Source: Mycoplasma simbae ATCC 49888 (GTDB taxonomy: Bacteria; Bacillota_I; Bacilli_A; Mycoplasmatales; Metamycoplasmataceae). From it: DNA of 64,000 nt. The translations under genes were made by a program, and so were the position numbers. The stretch lies in assembly GCF_000702705.1 (NCBI RefSeq), contig NZ_JNJG01000004.1, positions 124,001-188,000 of the forward strand, in the 5' to 3' direction. A model generated the notes under the pieces. It was given only the letters and a program-made list of their open reading frames with translations. It had not been told where the DNA came from and made no database searches. Positions 30,401 through 42,846 of this stretch are shown piece after piece. Position 1 is the first letter of the stretch. Each line of letters begins with the position of its first letter.

Positions 30401-32005
30401 ATGAGTAAAGAATTGCAAAATACAACAATTGCACAAAACTTTTATGACATTGTTAAATCATTTGAAAAAAACCAAGGTTTAAATCTTCAAGATATCGTAA
30501 ACGCTTTTAGTGAAGAAACAACTAAAATTCTTTCTAAAATCGACCCAGAAGTTGTTGTTGAATACCATCTAGATGAGCAAAACAAAACACTAACACCTAT
30601 TCTAAAATCAATCAGTGTTATCAGCGACGAAGAAGCTGAAGAATACGAAAACTCAAGCGAAGAAAGCTTAAACAAAGTTTTAATGTTAATTTCATTCATT
30701 TCTTTAAAAGATGCTCACAAAATCAATAAAGAACTGCAAGAAGGTGACACAATTGAGCGTGAATTGGATTTAGTTGCATTAAATCAAGTGGTAAAAAACA
30801 CTAAATATGCATTTATTTTAAAAACAATTCACTCTTCAATTCAACAAGGAATGTCTGTACTTAGAAAACAAAGAGTTTACGAACACTTTAAAGACAGAAT
30901 TGGCGAAAGAGTTAGAATTAAATTCAACACCAAAAACTCAGATGGTTCATGAAACGTACAAATTAGCGAAGAAAATGAAACATTGACTCCTGCTTACTTA
31001 CCTGCAAACTTTATTAGCTCGAAACGTGAAATAAAAGGTGGTCAATATGGCCACGCAACCATTATTAATGTTGAAGAAGACGCAAAATTAAGCCAAGTTC
31101 AAGTTTCAGTTGACTCAAAAGAAAACGTTGAAGAATTATTTAAACGTTCAATTCCAGAAATTAGCGAAGGCTTAATTGAAATTGTTAATACTGTACGTAA
31201 TCCTGGTGAAAGAACCAAAATCGCATTCAAAAGAAGTGCTATTGCACCTGCTGATTTTGATGTTTATGGTGCTGTAGTTGGTCCAAATGGCCAAAGAATT
31301 GTGTCTATTAACGCAGAAATAGGTGAAAAAATAGATGTTATTCTATATGATGAAGACATTAAAAAATTCATTATCAACGCTATGAACCCAGCACGTGTAC
31401 ATGATGTTGTGGCTAAAAACGATGGCAAATACTGAGTTATTGTACCTAAGGACGCTTTAACTCCTGCTATTGGCCGTAAAGGCGTTAACGTTTCACTTGC
31501 TTCAGGTTTAACTAATTGTAGTTTAGATATTTTAAGCGATGTGGATGCTGAAAAACAAGGAATTGTTTTTGAGAAAAATGCAGCTCCATTTGAACGTAAG
31601 TTACCTGAACGTAAAAGTCCTAGAACAGTTCGTAAAAGTCCACTGTTTGATCTTGACAAAGTTAGCGTTTCAGCAGAATCATTTGAAAGAGATGTTCTTA
31701 AATTTACTGAACAAGAATTTGAAGACATTGACACAACAAGCTTTGATCTAGATTTTGAAGAATTATTCAAAAAACACTCAGATAATGAGAAAAAAGTTGA
31801 AGAAAAACCGCAAACTATTGATGAGATTGCAGCTGAATTAAGCCAAAAAGAAGAAAACAAAGCACAAGCCAAAATTGATGTTGAAGACTATCGTAAAGTT
31901 AAAGAAGCTATTGAAGGCTTTAAAGTTGATGATGACTTGTCAAGCTTTGGCCTAGATGAATTCGACCTTGAAGACTTCATGGACGATGAAGACTGAGAAG
32001 AATAA
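30401..32005 (+). CDS. nusA: Transcription elongation/termination factor NusA
   Basis: 534 residues. The N-terminal RNAP-binding domain is followed by an S1 domain (about 125-205) and two KH domains (YGAVVGPNGQRI and IGRKGVNVSLAS). The C-terminal 120 residues are strongly acidic, ending DEFDLEDFMDDEDWEE, with no typical AR repeats. Such acidic tails may mimic nucleic acid. UGA-Trp residues link three ORF pieces. The TAA abuts the ylxR ATG. Confidence 0.95.
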
Positions 32006-32299
32006 ATGGTTACACGTAAATGTATTGTCACAGGCCAAATTAAGCCAGTTGATGAACTAATTCGCATTGATTTTGATCGCAAAAACAATCAAATCAATTT
32101 GGATTTAGCACAAAACAAAAAAGGTCGTGGAGCTTATTTCATTTTAAGCGATCAAAACTGAGAACTTGTTTGAAAAACTAAAGCTTTTAACCGTAGCTTT
32201 CGTACAAACATACCCAGAGAATTTTACTTACACATAGAAGAGCAATTGAAGGAGGCACAATGTCTAAAAAGAACAGATTATCTAACCAAAAAGATGTAG
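32006..32299 (+). CDS. ylxR: YlxR-family RNA-binding protein
   Basis: 97 residues starting directly after the nusA stop. RKCIVTG is the DUF448/YlxR signature (xRxCxxTx), and KKGRGAYF is its other conserved motif. Its last 40 nt overlap the infB start in another frame. Function in ribosome or RNase P biology is suggested by family members only. Confidence 0.9.
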
Positions 32300-34065
32300 A
32301 GTCACAATTAAAAAACATCAAAACTGAGGTTAAAAATGGCGTTTTCATTTTCACCAACTCAATGCCGTTAGGTGAATTTGCCAACAAAATTGGCGTGAAT
32401 GCAAACGATTTAATCAAAAGTTTTATGATGAAAGGTAAAATGTACCAAATCAACCACATTTTGGAAGAGGAAGAAATCGCCGAAGTGTGTTTAGAAAAAG
32501 GTTTAGACTTTAAAAAAGAACAAAATATTGATGCTTCTAACTTTTTAAACCGTGTGGAATTAGTCGACGATGAAAGTATGCTTTCTAAGCGTCCACCAGT
32601 TATTACAATTATGGGTCACGTTGACCATGGTAAAACTACTTTGCTTGACTACATTCGTAAAAGTAAGGTAGCTGAAACTGAATCAAGCGGAATTACTCAA
32701 CACGTGGGTGCTTATCAAGTTATTAATGAAAAAGGCACAATTACTTTTATTGACACCCCTGGACACGAAGTTTTCACTGAAATGCGTTCACGTGGTGCTC
32801 AAGTCACTGATATTGTTATTTTAGTTGTAGCTGCAGATGATGGGGTTATGCCTCAAACAAAAGAAGCAATTCAACACACCAAAGCCGCTAATGCACCAAT
32901 GATTGTTTTTGTCAACAAAATGGACAAACAAATCAAAGATACTGAACGCGTTAAACGTGAATTAAGCGAAAACGATGTTATCGTTGAAGAATATGGTGGT
33001 GATGTACCTATCATTTATGGTTCAGCCAAAACAGGTGCTGGTGTAGATTTATTGCTTGATACCATTATTGCTCTATCTGATTTAATGGATTTAAAAGCAA
33101 ACAAAAACAGATATCCAGCTGGTATTGTGCTTGAATCACGTGCTGACAAAGGTGTGGGTGTTGTTTCAACACTAATTATTGCTAATGGAACCTTATTTAA
33201 AGGTGACTTCGTAGTTGCGGGATCAAGCTTTGGGCGTATTAAATCACTTAAAACTACTTCTGGTAAACCTATTGATCAAGCTACTCCAGGTATGCCAGTT
33301 GTGGTTTCTGGACTAAACACTTCGCCTTTAGCAGGTGATCGTTTCATTTCGTTTGAAGATGAAAAGTATGCTAAAAAAATTGCATTAGAAAAACAACAAA
33401 TGGATAAAAAACAAGATCTATTTAACCGTTCACAAAATGCAACTGACGAAGAAGGCAAAAAAGTGCTTAACGTTATTATTCGCTCAGACGTGCAAGGTAC
33501 TGCCGAGGCCTTAAAATCAAGCCTAGACGGCATGAGCAATGATGAAGCTGTAATCAAAGTCATCGGTGCTCAATCTGGACAAGTTACTAACTCAGATTTA
33601 TTGCTAGCTCAAACTTCAGACACAGTTATTATTACTTTTAGAATTAAAGCTAGTGCCAACATTAAACAAAGCGCTAAACAAGCGGGCGTAAAAATTGCCT
33701 ACTATGATGTGGTTTACGCAGTTATCGAAGATATGCAGGCATGATTAGACGGCGAAAAAGCAGTTGTCTATGAAGAGAAAAAAATCGGATCTGGGCATGT
33801 TATCAAAACATTTTTCTTCTCAAAAGTGGGTACAATTGCTGGTACCATGATGGATGAAGGTGTTGTTAAGGCGGGTTGCAAGGTTAAAATCTTTAGAAAC
33901 CGTAAACTTATTCATGAGGGCGTAATTGACACGCTAAAACGTGATATCAACGATGTTAAAGAAGTTGAAAAAGGTAAAGATTTCGGTATGACTATTAAAA
34001 AATTCAACGACATCAAAGCTGATGATATTGTTGAATTCTTTGAAGATGTTGCCGTAACTATTTAA
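32260..34065 (+). CDS. infB: Translation initiation factor IF-2
   Basis: 601 residues, a short IF-2 lacking the long N-terminal extension. G-domain motifs: GHVDHGKTT, DTPGH and VNKMDK, then the SRGAQVTD switch region. Domains II-IV follow (GVVSTLIIANGTLFKGD; VQGTAEALKSSL). A UGA-Trp at 33742 joins two ORF pieces. GGAGG lies 5 nt before ATG 32260, inside ylxR. Confidence 0.98.
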
Positions 34066-34077
34066 TTTGGAGAAATA

Positions 34078-34590
34078 ATGAAATTAGAACAATTTATTCG
34101 TGATATTCCTAACTTTCCTAAAGAAGGAATTTTGTTCAAAGATATTAGCCCACTGCTAGCTAATGGTGAAGCTTTACATTACACCATTGAGCAAATGGCA
34201 AAACTGGCTCACGATTGTGACATTATCGTGGGCCCAGATGCGCGTGGATTTTTATTTGGAACTCCAACTGCTGCCGTTCTTAAAAAACCATTCGTGATGG
34301 TACGTAAACCAGGTAAATTACCAGGTAAAGTAATTAGCAAAAACTATGATCTTGAATATGGTAACAACGTATTACAAATTCAAGACGGCTTTATTACTCC
34401 AGGACAAACCGTGGCAATTATTGACGATGTTTTAGCTACTGGCGGCACAACCAAAGCCATTGTTACCTTACTTGAAGAGCAAGGTGCAATTGTAAAAAGA
34501 ATTATTTTGCTACTAGAACTTAAAGACTTAAACGGTCGTGAAAAGTTTGCTAACTCAAACATTGAAATATCATCACTAATTGAAGTATAA
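34078..34590 (+). CDS. apt: Adenine phosphoribosyltransferase
   Basis: 170 residues. PRPP-binding motif VAIIDDVLATGGTTKA; N-terminal IRDIPNFPKEGILFKDISPLL and GPDARGFLFG are typical. It salvages adenine to AMP, central in mycoplasmas, which cannot make purines. TTTGGAGAA precedes the ATG 12 nt after infB, so it is probably cotranscribed. Confidence 0.97.
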   Translation: MKLEQFIRDIPNFPKEGILFKDISPLLANGEALHYTIEQMAKLAHDCDIIVGPDARGFLFGTPTAAVLKKPFVMVRKPGKLPGKVISKNYDLEYGNNVLQIQDGFITPGQTVAIIDDVLATGGTTKAIVTLLEEQGAIVKRIILLLELKDLNGREKFANSNIEISSLIEV

Positions 34591-34601
34591 ATAACTTTAT
34601 T

Positions 34602-34634
34602 AATCAAGCATAATCCCTTATGCTTGATTTTTAT
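34602..34634. terminator. Terminator after apt
   Basis: Perfect 12-bp stem AATCAAGCATAA / TTATGCTTGATT then T; convergent gene follows. Confidence 0.9.
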
Positions 34635-34659
34635 ACAAAAAAATCCACTTGGAAGTGGA

Positions 34660-36291
34660 TTAGTGTTCATCGTTGGGATCTAAAATTAAATCGTAGCTAA
34701 TAGGGCTGTGGTCTGAAACACCATCGTAAACATAGTTATATTCTTTGCTTCTTGCTTTGGTTGAATGTTGATTGTGGTATGCTGCCCATTGCTCGTATGA
34801 TGATATTTTCGCATATTGGAAAATACTTGGGTCAGTGACAAAATCATACAATTTATAGATTTTGGCGTTTTCAAAATTCATATTTGATTTATGGACGATT
34901 TTGTCATAAGGTTGAGAATATGCACCAATTGTTTTCTTAGAAAGCGAAGTAGAGTTTGCCTTATTATCTGCAAGTGGCAATACTGCTCCGTATTCAGTGG
35001 CTCAACCAAAAGCAGCGGATTGCTTACCAACCTTAATATTTGTATCACCTTGGAAAATTAAATCATCATCCCCACCAGTAATTCTTTTAGCTCATTGAAA
35101 AACATTTTTAATGTTTCAAGCCTCATTATATTCGTGGCTACCACCACCATTATAAGAAACTTCGCCACTATTTTTACCAACGCCTGGCCCATCAAAGTGC
35201 GCCACCATATAAGTAAAGTTAACACGTTGATATCCTGGAATGTTAACTTTGAAACGAACCGCAAATGGGGCTTTTTGATATACATTAGCAGCTCCGCCAA
35301 AGCGGTTTTCATAGCCACTATTATCATATAATCTACCAGCCTTACCGTCTGAAAGAACCATGGGCGCAACTATATTTTGTTTGTAAATGAACGAAGCATG
35401 TTTTTCGCTTACACTTATGTATGGGCCTTGTGGTACATATTGAGGTGAAGAAATAGCTTTTCATACATTGTTAGTTTTATTCGCTTTCTCCAATTCGTTT
35501 AGCATTTGTGCTAACCGTTCGGCCACACCTGTGTCTTCAACTTCGGTTAAACCAACAACGTCGTAACCTTGCGTATAAATTATAGAAACAATAGCTTGTG
35601 CTTTTGGTAAAGACTCATTGAATAGTTTAGACGAAAAGTTCAATACATTTCATGAAGCTAATCTAACTGTTGCTTTTGCTAGAGGTGTGGGCTCACTAGG
35701 TGGTTTAGGATTAGATGGAATATTTCCATCATTATCTGGATTTTTGGGTTGCTCTGCGTTTGGCGGAGTTGGCTGTTCTGCTGGCGGATTAGTATCAGTA
35801 TTTCCCTGGCTTGGGTCTTGTGTGCTTCCTTGATCTGTACCATCAGTTGCTTCTGGTTCTTTTGCTTTATCCCCAGAGTTGACATCTGGCGGATTAGGTT
35901 TAACAGCATCACCACCGCCAGATGTGCTTTCTTCCGGCATTATTTGATCTTTATTAATTAAAATTTGTTTAATTTTGGATTTACGTCCATTTTGAGCACT
36001 AATGTAATAGCTAATCTTAATATTACCATCTTCATCTTTAAAAATGTCAACAATATTTAAGCTTAAAGTATCAAGAGATTTCTTTGAATAATTAAAAATT
36101 TCACTATTTGGCTTTTTAGGGTTGAAATAAGACCCAACTCTAAGAGCAATATCAATGCTATCTAAATCATCTAAATTTTGCTTTGTATCAACATCGTCTT
36201 TTTTGCTCGTATTAAAACATGATGCCGTTAATAAACCAGCACTTAGTGGCAATAATATACCTAAACTTTTAAATTTTTTAAGTTTATTCAT
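34660..36291 (-). CDS. Surface nuclease lipoprotein, MnuA-type EEP family
   Basis: 543 residues with UGA-Trp. A lipoprotein signal ends TASC with Cys25. A domain of unknown role (about 40-115) is followed by a Pro/Gly/Asn-rich spacer (about 117-205) and an endonuclease/exonuclease/phosphatase domain: RLASWNVLNFSS, GLTEVEDTG (metal Glu), YMVAHFDGP, FQGDTNIK and VSDHSPI (catalytic Asp-His). It matches the mycoplasma membrane nuclease MnuA, which digests host DNA and NETs at the cell surface. A TAGAAT lies 6 nt before the ATG. Confidence 0.88.
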
Positions 36292-36297
36292 ACTTTA

Positions 36298-36303
36298 ATT
36301 CTA
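36298..36303 (-). promoter_or_regulatory. -10 box of MnuA-type gene (leaderless)
   Basis: TAGAAT on the minus strand, 6 nt from ATG 36291; no Shine-Dalgarno. Confidence 0.5.
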
Positions 36304-36321
36304 TCATTTTTACTGCTGTTT

Positions 36322-36348
36322 TTAAAAAAGAAGGCTTTGAAGCCTTCT
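36322..36348 (-). terminator. Terminator of repeat lipoprotein gene
   Basis: Stem AGAAGGCT / AGCCTTCT with a T-run on the minus strand. Confidence 0.8.
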
Positions 36349-36355
36349 GTAATGT

Positions 36356-38826
36356 TTATTGTGAAGTGTTTTCGGTGAAAAGAATTTGTTCGTAAACAAC
36401 ATCATCACGTGTTCCATCTTTTAGGATTAAAACAAATCTTAGAATTATGCTGTTATTTTCGTAAACAATGTTCACACCTTTTTGATTTCCGCTTGCAACT
36501 GCCGCTGCAACCGTAGCATTACCTTTATGTGTAGCAATTAAATTTTTAACTGATTCTTTTAGTGTTATGCCAATTGGTTTACCTTTACTGTTTTTATCAG
36601 TTACTTTTCCGCCATTAACTGCTATAAATTGCGGGGTTTTTGCTTGAGCGTGTTTAATTAATTTTTTTCTATTTTCAGGTGTATCTTGGAAAATAAATAA
36701 ATCTTTTGCGCCTACTTGAGCTGCTAATTCAGGGCTTTTGTATTCTTTTGCTACACTCTTAAACCCTGTGTATTCGTAATGTTTTACGTATGTTGCACTG
36801 CCTTCGTTCACTAAATCAGTATAAGTAACAGTTACAACTAGAGTTGTGTTATCGCCTGATTTAGGTGCTAATGAAGTAATTTCAGCTGAAGCTGCTTTAG
36901 CATCTACGGTTGGCAATGTAATACTTGATTTAGCAACATCTGCAGCGAATGTTTCTGATTTATTAACACTTTCAGCTATAGTTGGTTGCGCTAATGCATC
37001 TGCATATGTTTGAAGAACAAATTGAGTAACTTTAAATCCTGTTAAATCAAATGATTTAGTTCATGTTTCTGTGCCTTTTGTTAACACTAAAGTAACAGAT
37101 AGCGTACCTTTATAATCGTTTTGAGAATCTTGGGTAATGGTAATTTGTTTTGTTACACCATCTGGCAATTGGTATTCTGTTTCACTACCATTTGTTAGTT
37201 TAAATGTTTCAACATTAACTTGTGAAGGAGAAACAGTTTCTTTGTTTTCGTATTTTAAGTTAATATTTGTGAATTGCGAACCAAATTCATTACGTTTGAA
37301 TCCGTTAATTTGAACTGTTCTTTCTTTACTTTCTACAGTAATACCATCATAGGTCGCTGTAACAGTGATTTTAACACTTACTGAGTCTTGACCTTCCATT
37401 GGTGCAAATTCTTTAACCACAAGTGTGTAACCTTCATCAACTCCTGTTTTGGTTAATGAATCTTGTCTTGCTTCTCTATCAAATACATTTGATTTATCTG
37501 GATAGTCAAGTGCAGCTTTGTCAACTTGGGCATCAACTTGTGCTTTGGTAATAAATTGGAATTGTTCAGTTGGTGTATTGATCAACTCATCAAAATATTG
37601 GTCTTTTGAACCATTACTTGCGCCTCCAAATAGGCTTAATCTAAAGCTAATTCCATATTGGTCACCATTTTTAACAAGTGTAGCTTTATTATTAGTGTCT
37701 TGGTTAGTTTGATTTTCACCTTTTGAAGTAGCCGTATTAATTCCTGAAGGTACTGTGTATGGTAATTTAACCTCAAACAATTTAACTCTGACTTGTTGAG
37801 CGTTATTTTTGTCAAAAGGCTTATCAAATCACGCTTTTAATTTACGGTCTCAATAAACTACCTCGCCTGTTTGTTTAGTAGATAATCATTCGGCGGTTTC
37901 AGCTGATTTAACTAATTTAACATGTTTAGAAATTTCAGCATAAGTTTCCCGAATTTTCTTTGGAAGAGCAGCAGCAAAACCTGTTAATTCCTTCTTGACT
38001 GAATGTGTTTGGCCATTATCAACCACACTTAAAGTAACAACTACAACCGTGTTGTTTTTATCGCTTTTTACTTTTACTTCACTAACACTTACAGTTAATG
38101 AATCGTCAGTTTTTGTAACAATAATCTCTTCAGCAGTTACTTCATTGGCTTTTTTAGCTTGTGTTTGTTCACTAACACTAACGTTTACTAGAGTTGAATA
38201 GTTTTTTCGTTTTGGTTTTTGATCACCAGGTATTGTATCTGTGCCAGGGTTTGGTGTTGATGGGTTATTGCCAGCACCAGGTGTATCACCAGAATTTGTG
38301 CCACCAGTTTGGCTCCTTGATCATTACCAGGTTGAGGTGTAGGTGTGTCTGTTCCTCCCTGTGCACCGCCTTCGCCAGGCTGAGGAGCTGGGCTCGGAGT
38401 TGGTGCGGGTTCTGGTGTTGGGGCTGGTTGAGGTTTTTCACCAGGATTTCCTTGTGAAGGTGTTTCAGCAGCAAAACCGGTGATTTCTTTTACAACAACT
38501 TTTGATTCTTTAGTAATCTTATTTACAACATTTACACTTACTACTAAAGTTGTTTTGTTGTTTTCTTTTACATTGTGTGAAACTAGTGTAGCTTCATAAT
38601 CTTTGGCATATTTGTCTGATATAGTCAAGGTTATATCGCTATCTTGTACTTGGCTTGCCGGTTTTGATTTATCCTCCTCTCTTACAGTCACTGTTAATAC
38701 AGATTCAAATGTTGGCTTTTTATCATCTGTTATCTTATCTTGGTTGCCACAGGCAGTGGCAACCATCGGAAACGCAGTTAGCGATGCAACCGATAATGAT
38801 AAAAATCCAATTCTTTTCTTACTCAT
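36356..38826 (-). pseudogene. Repeat lipoprotein, frameshifted in Pro-rich spacer
   Basis: A lipoprotein signal (VATAC, Cys26) is followed by repeat 1 ending EITGF and a Pro/Gln/Gly-rich spacer. Near 38305-38312 the frame breaks: GNDQGA is followed by nonsense to a stop at 38188, whereas one base more (for example AAAA for AAA) gives GGTNSGDTPGAGNN and an open frame to 36356. Five domains end in a TGF-like motif (EITGF, ELTGF, INGF, DLTGF, EYTGF), each after a strand pair NTTLVV(T/S)V. This resembles the lipoprotein-associated domain of lipoprotein-17-related variable surface proteins. AGGAG precedes the ATG. Either a true inactivation/phase switch or a sequencing error. Confidence 0.8.
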
Positions 38827-38964
38827 TGTTCTCCTATGTTAATATCTTAATTTTTATACTTTCATTGTAGCATATTTATTTATCTGGAAACGTTTTATAG
38901 TAGTTTTAAGTGGAAAAAAGCATAAATTTATGAAAATCTTTTCACAAATTTATGCTTTGGTTAA

Positions 38965-39849
38965 TTATTTGATTATTTTGAACAAATTTTTATATTTGCT
39001 TATTGCAGCTGCTAGATCAAAATTATTTAATTCTGCAAGGCCTTTTTCAACGTTTATTTTGACAATTGAATAACCGTCAATTTGCTTGTCCATGTTGACA
39101 CATTTATTTAGCTTGGTTAAATCTTTGCAAAATAACGCATCATTTTTGCCATCAATTAATTTCTTTTGAGTTGCACCTTTAATTTTGTCAATATTTTCGT
39201 AGATAGATTCAATTGAACCATAAGTATTGATTAGGTTAATTGCACCTTTAGGTCCAATGCCTGCTACACCTTTTATGTTGTCTGAGCTGTCCCCAGCCAA
39301 ACCTTTTAAATCTGGTATTTGGTGCGGTTTAATTTGGTGAAAATATTCAAAATTATCCAATGAATATAAATCAAAATCGCCTGCTTTCGTTTTATAAATA
39401 ACATTTGTTTCTTCATTAACAAGTTGCAACAAATCTTGATCCTTTGAGTAAATAAATTTTGCAGGGCCATCTATTTGCGAAAGTGTGGCGATTAAATCAT
39501 CAGCCTCATCGCCTACTTGCTCAAATCAACGTATATTAAAGCTAGTTAAAATCTGCTTGATATATCTAAACTGATCAAATATTTCTTCAGGAGCTTTAGT
39601 TCTACCCGCCTTATATTCGTCATAAAGTTCATGGCGTTTTGTTTTTCCAAAAGCATCAAAAGCAATAAAAAGATAGTGTGGGTTCACGTAGTCAATTACT
39701 TTTTTTAGCGTCATCAAAAAAACGTGTACTCCATTAGTGCTTCTGCCATGCGAATCTTGCATTAATGGACCTCTGGAATTTAAAGATGCATAAAACGATT
39801 GGAACATTAAAAAGTTGCCATCAACTAGCAAAAATCTTTCTTTAGTCAT
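38965..39849 (-). CDS. Stand-alone 5'-3' exonuclease (PolA N-domain type)
   Basis: 294 residues with UGA-Trp. It has LLVDGNFLMFQSFYA (metal Asp), IAFDAFGKTKRHELYDEYKAGR, DEADDLIATLS and a helix-hairpin-helix GLAGDSSDNIKGVAGIGPKGA. It is equivalent to the FEN-like domain of DNA polymerase I without the polymerase, as usual in mollicutes. It removes RNA primers and flaps. ATG 39849 follows AGGAG, which overlaps the dnaE stop, so the pair is coupled. Confidence 0.94.
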
Positions 39850-39856
39850 AAAACTC

Positions 39857-42766
39857 CTATTTAATTGGCTCAAAATCAATAAATTTTAGCTTGCCATTGT
39901 TGTTTTGAATGTTTGCTGCGATAATATCACCTTTAGAAATAGGTGAAAACTTATCTCAAAATCTGTTGTTGATAAAGAATACTTGTACACCGGTATTATC
40001 ACTTAACTCAATAACAAAGTAAGATTTTTGAGCTAGTATTCTTTTAGCATTGACTTGAACTGCAACAAATTCACTTTGACCCAGTGGAATTGAATTTAAT
40101 TTATATTGAAATTGATCTTCATATTTTGCGGTTGCAAAGGCATTATAAGCCATTCCTAAAAGCGCATTTTCATTATTGGCTTCGTAATCAATATCTCGTT
40201 CTTGTTGATCGTGTACTAAATCTAAATAACCCATTGATTTCAGTTTAGTTTTAGCTTCTGGTCAAGTTAAACTCGAAACAAGTTTATAGCAATCAAGTAA
40301 TGTTTGGCAAGCACTTTCCACATATTTTGTGTGGCCATATTTTCTAAAAACATTAGCTTTAATTAAAATGCCTAGTGCACTTTCGGTTATACCTGCAAAA
40401 CGTAAACGCAAAATTGTTTCGTTTAAATTATCATTAAATTCACCAAATTCATTCAATGTTTTCAGTATTTTATTGATTCCCTCATTGCCAAAACCTTTAA
40501 TTAAACTGAATGGTAAATATAATGACTTGTCTTTGACAACGCAAACATCTCTAGATTCTTTTATATCTGGTGAATAAATTTGAATGTTTTGCTTACGCAT
40601 TTCTTCTACATACAGAGCTATTTTACTTTGATCTCCTCTTGAATTAGAAATTAGAGCAGCATAAAAACGCAATGGATAATATGTTTTATAATATGCCATT
40701 TTCATTGTTAAAAAGGCATAGCTTACAGCGTGTGATTTATTAAATCCATACTCAGCAAAACGTTCAATATTGGCGTAAATTTTACCAATTTGTTGTTTGC
40801 TCAATCCTTTTTGACTGGCACCTTCGATGAATCTAGTTTTGTATTTTTTGATTTCAGTTTCATCTTTTTTGCTGATAGCTCTACGTAAAAAATCAGCTTC
40901 CACAAAGCTTAGCCCAGCAACTTTTTGGGCAATCAACATAATTTGTTCTTGATAAACCATTATCCCATACGTTGGAGCTAGAATTTCATCATATATTGGA
41001 TGTATTTTATCTACCAATGTAGAATCTTCCTTATTGCGCGCATATTGTTTAATATAGACCATTGGGCCTGGTCTAAATAATGAAATGATTGCGTATAAAT
41101 CATCAAAAGCGTTTATTTGTACTGTAGAAATGGTTTTTTTCATACCCGGCGATTCTAGTTGAAAAATTCCTTCAGTAAAGCCTAAATTTAAGCGTAAAAA
41201 TGTTTTTTGATCATATAACGCCATCTTGTATTCATCGGCTTTCAAAATATTGTCAAAAATATATTCTGCAGGTAACGTTTGTTCGATGTGTTGAAGTTCT
41301 GTTAATGTTTTTAAGCCTAATAAATCTATTTTTAAAAGACCAAAATCTTCTGTATATTCCATAGGTAATTGAACTTGTTGAAACACGCCATCATTGCTTA
41401 TTGATACTGGTGAATATGTATAGATAGGTTCTTGAGCAATAATTAAACCGGCGGGGTGGAAGCTTTGTTGACGTGGCAAACCTTCAATTTTCAATGCATG
41501 TTCCAGTAATTTTGGGTGTTTTTCAATAACTTTTTGAAAACTTAAGTTTTTTAGCATTGCTTCTTTTAAGCTTTCACTTGCACTCAATGTTTTACTGATT
41601 ACGTTTATTTCAACTAAACTAATGCCTAGCACGCGCCCAACATCGCGAATGGCCATTTTTGCACCTAAAGTTTGAAAAGTTGAAATAAGTGCAACTCTAT
41701 TGTCACCATATTTAGTTCTTAAATATTCAAAAACTTCGCCTCTGCGATCATCTTGTATATCAATATCTATATCTGGTCAAGAAACTCTTCCAGGGTTAAG
41801 AAATCTTTCAAATAGCAAATCATATTTTAGGGGGTTAATTGTTGTGATATTAAGCAAATAAGAAATGAATGAGCCAGCAGCACTTCCCCTACCTGGCCCT
41901 ATAGCAATATTGTTATCTTTGGCTCAGTTAACTAAGTCCTGAATAATTAAAAAATAATCAATAAACCCAAGTTCTTTGATGACATCAAATTCATAGGTTA
42001 GTCTAGAATGCCACAAATTTTTATCGCTTGGAAGCTCTTTTTTAACACGTTTTAGGCCTTTATTTAATAACTCAATAAAGATTGTTTCATTTTTTACTGA
42101 ATCATTGTTTTCATAGTGCGCCAAATGCAATTGTTTGGGCGGTAACTCAAAATTACACTCATCAATAATTTTATTGATTCTTTCAATAAAAATAGGTTCA
42201 ATTTCAGTATTTTCAAAGTAATTATGCTGCTGAGTTGTTATTTCATTGCCGGCAATTTGTTGAATAATGTTAAGCGTTTCATTGTCTTCAGTATTGAACA
42301 CTTGATTTTGTTTAATCAGTATTGAATTAGGTAAGGACGTATCAACACTATTGACAAAATAGTTGCCATTATTAATAATATTATTGTGTCCACTCAATGC
42401 ATAGTATCCTTTTGTGGGATGATCCAGCACAAATATATTTTCATCAATAATTTGCTCAATTTCAATATCAATATTTTTGCTTTTTTGCAGAATTAATTTA
42501 TTGATTAGTTGAAAACCTTTGTAGTTTTTTGCCAACAATATAAAACGATATGGTTTCACATCTAAATCGACACCAATTATTGGCTTAATTGAGTGTTTTT
42601 TACACTCACTTAAAAATAAACCCAGTCCGAATAAATTATTATGGTCAGTTAAACAAACTGCATTTAAGCCTTGTTCTTTGCTTTTTTTGACCAAATCGCT
42701 TATCCTAATTAATGAGTTTAAGAATGAATATTCAGTTGTGTTGTATAAGTTTACAAATTTGTGCAT
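39857..42766 (-). CDS. dnaE: DNA polymerase III alpha subunit, DnaE type
   Basis: 969 residues, four ORF pieces joined by UGA-Trp. N-terminal PHP domain ([31 protein letters not shown]). Palm motifs: [16 protein letters not shown] and [19 protein letters not shown]. Then [10 protein letters not shown], a [10 protein letters not shown] segment and a [15 protein letters not shown] helix; an OB-fold-like C-terminus follows. The first PHP His-x-His is not conserved, so proofreading is unlikely. ATG 42766 is chosen because TATCAT lies 6 nt upstream; ATG 42772 is the alternative. Confidence 0.95.
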
Positions 42767-42772
42767 ATACAT

Positions 42773-42778
42773 ATGATA
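42773..42778 (-). promoter_or_regulatory. -10 box of dnaE (leaderless)
   Basis: TATCAT on the minus strand, 6 nt from ATG 42766; no Shine-Dalgarno. Confidence 0.5.
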
Positions 42779-42817
42779 CTTAAAATTTTTGATTTTAGGC
42801 ATAAAGCGGAAAAAAAT

Positions 42818-42842
42818 GAAAAAATGAGACAAAAGTCTCATT
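42818..42842 (-). terminator. Terminator of tex operon
   Basis: Stem AATGAGAC / GTCTCATT with AAAA loop and a T-rich tail on the minus strand. Confidence 0.85.
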
Positions 42843-42846
42843 CGTT

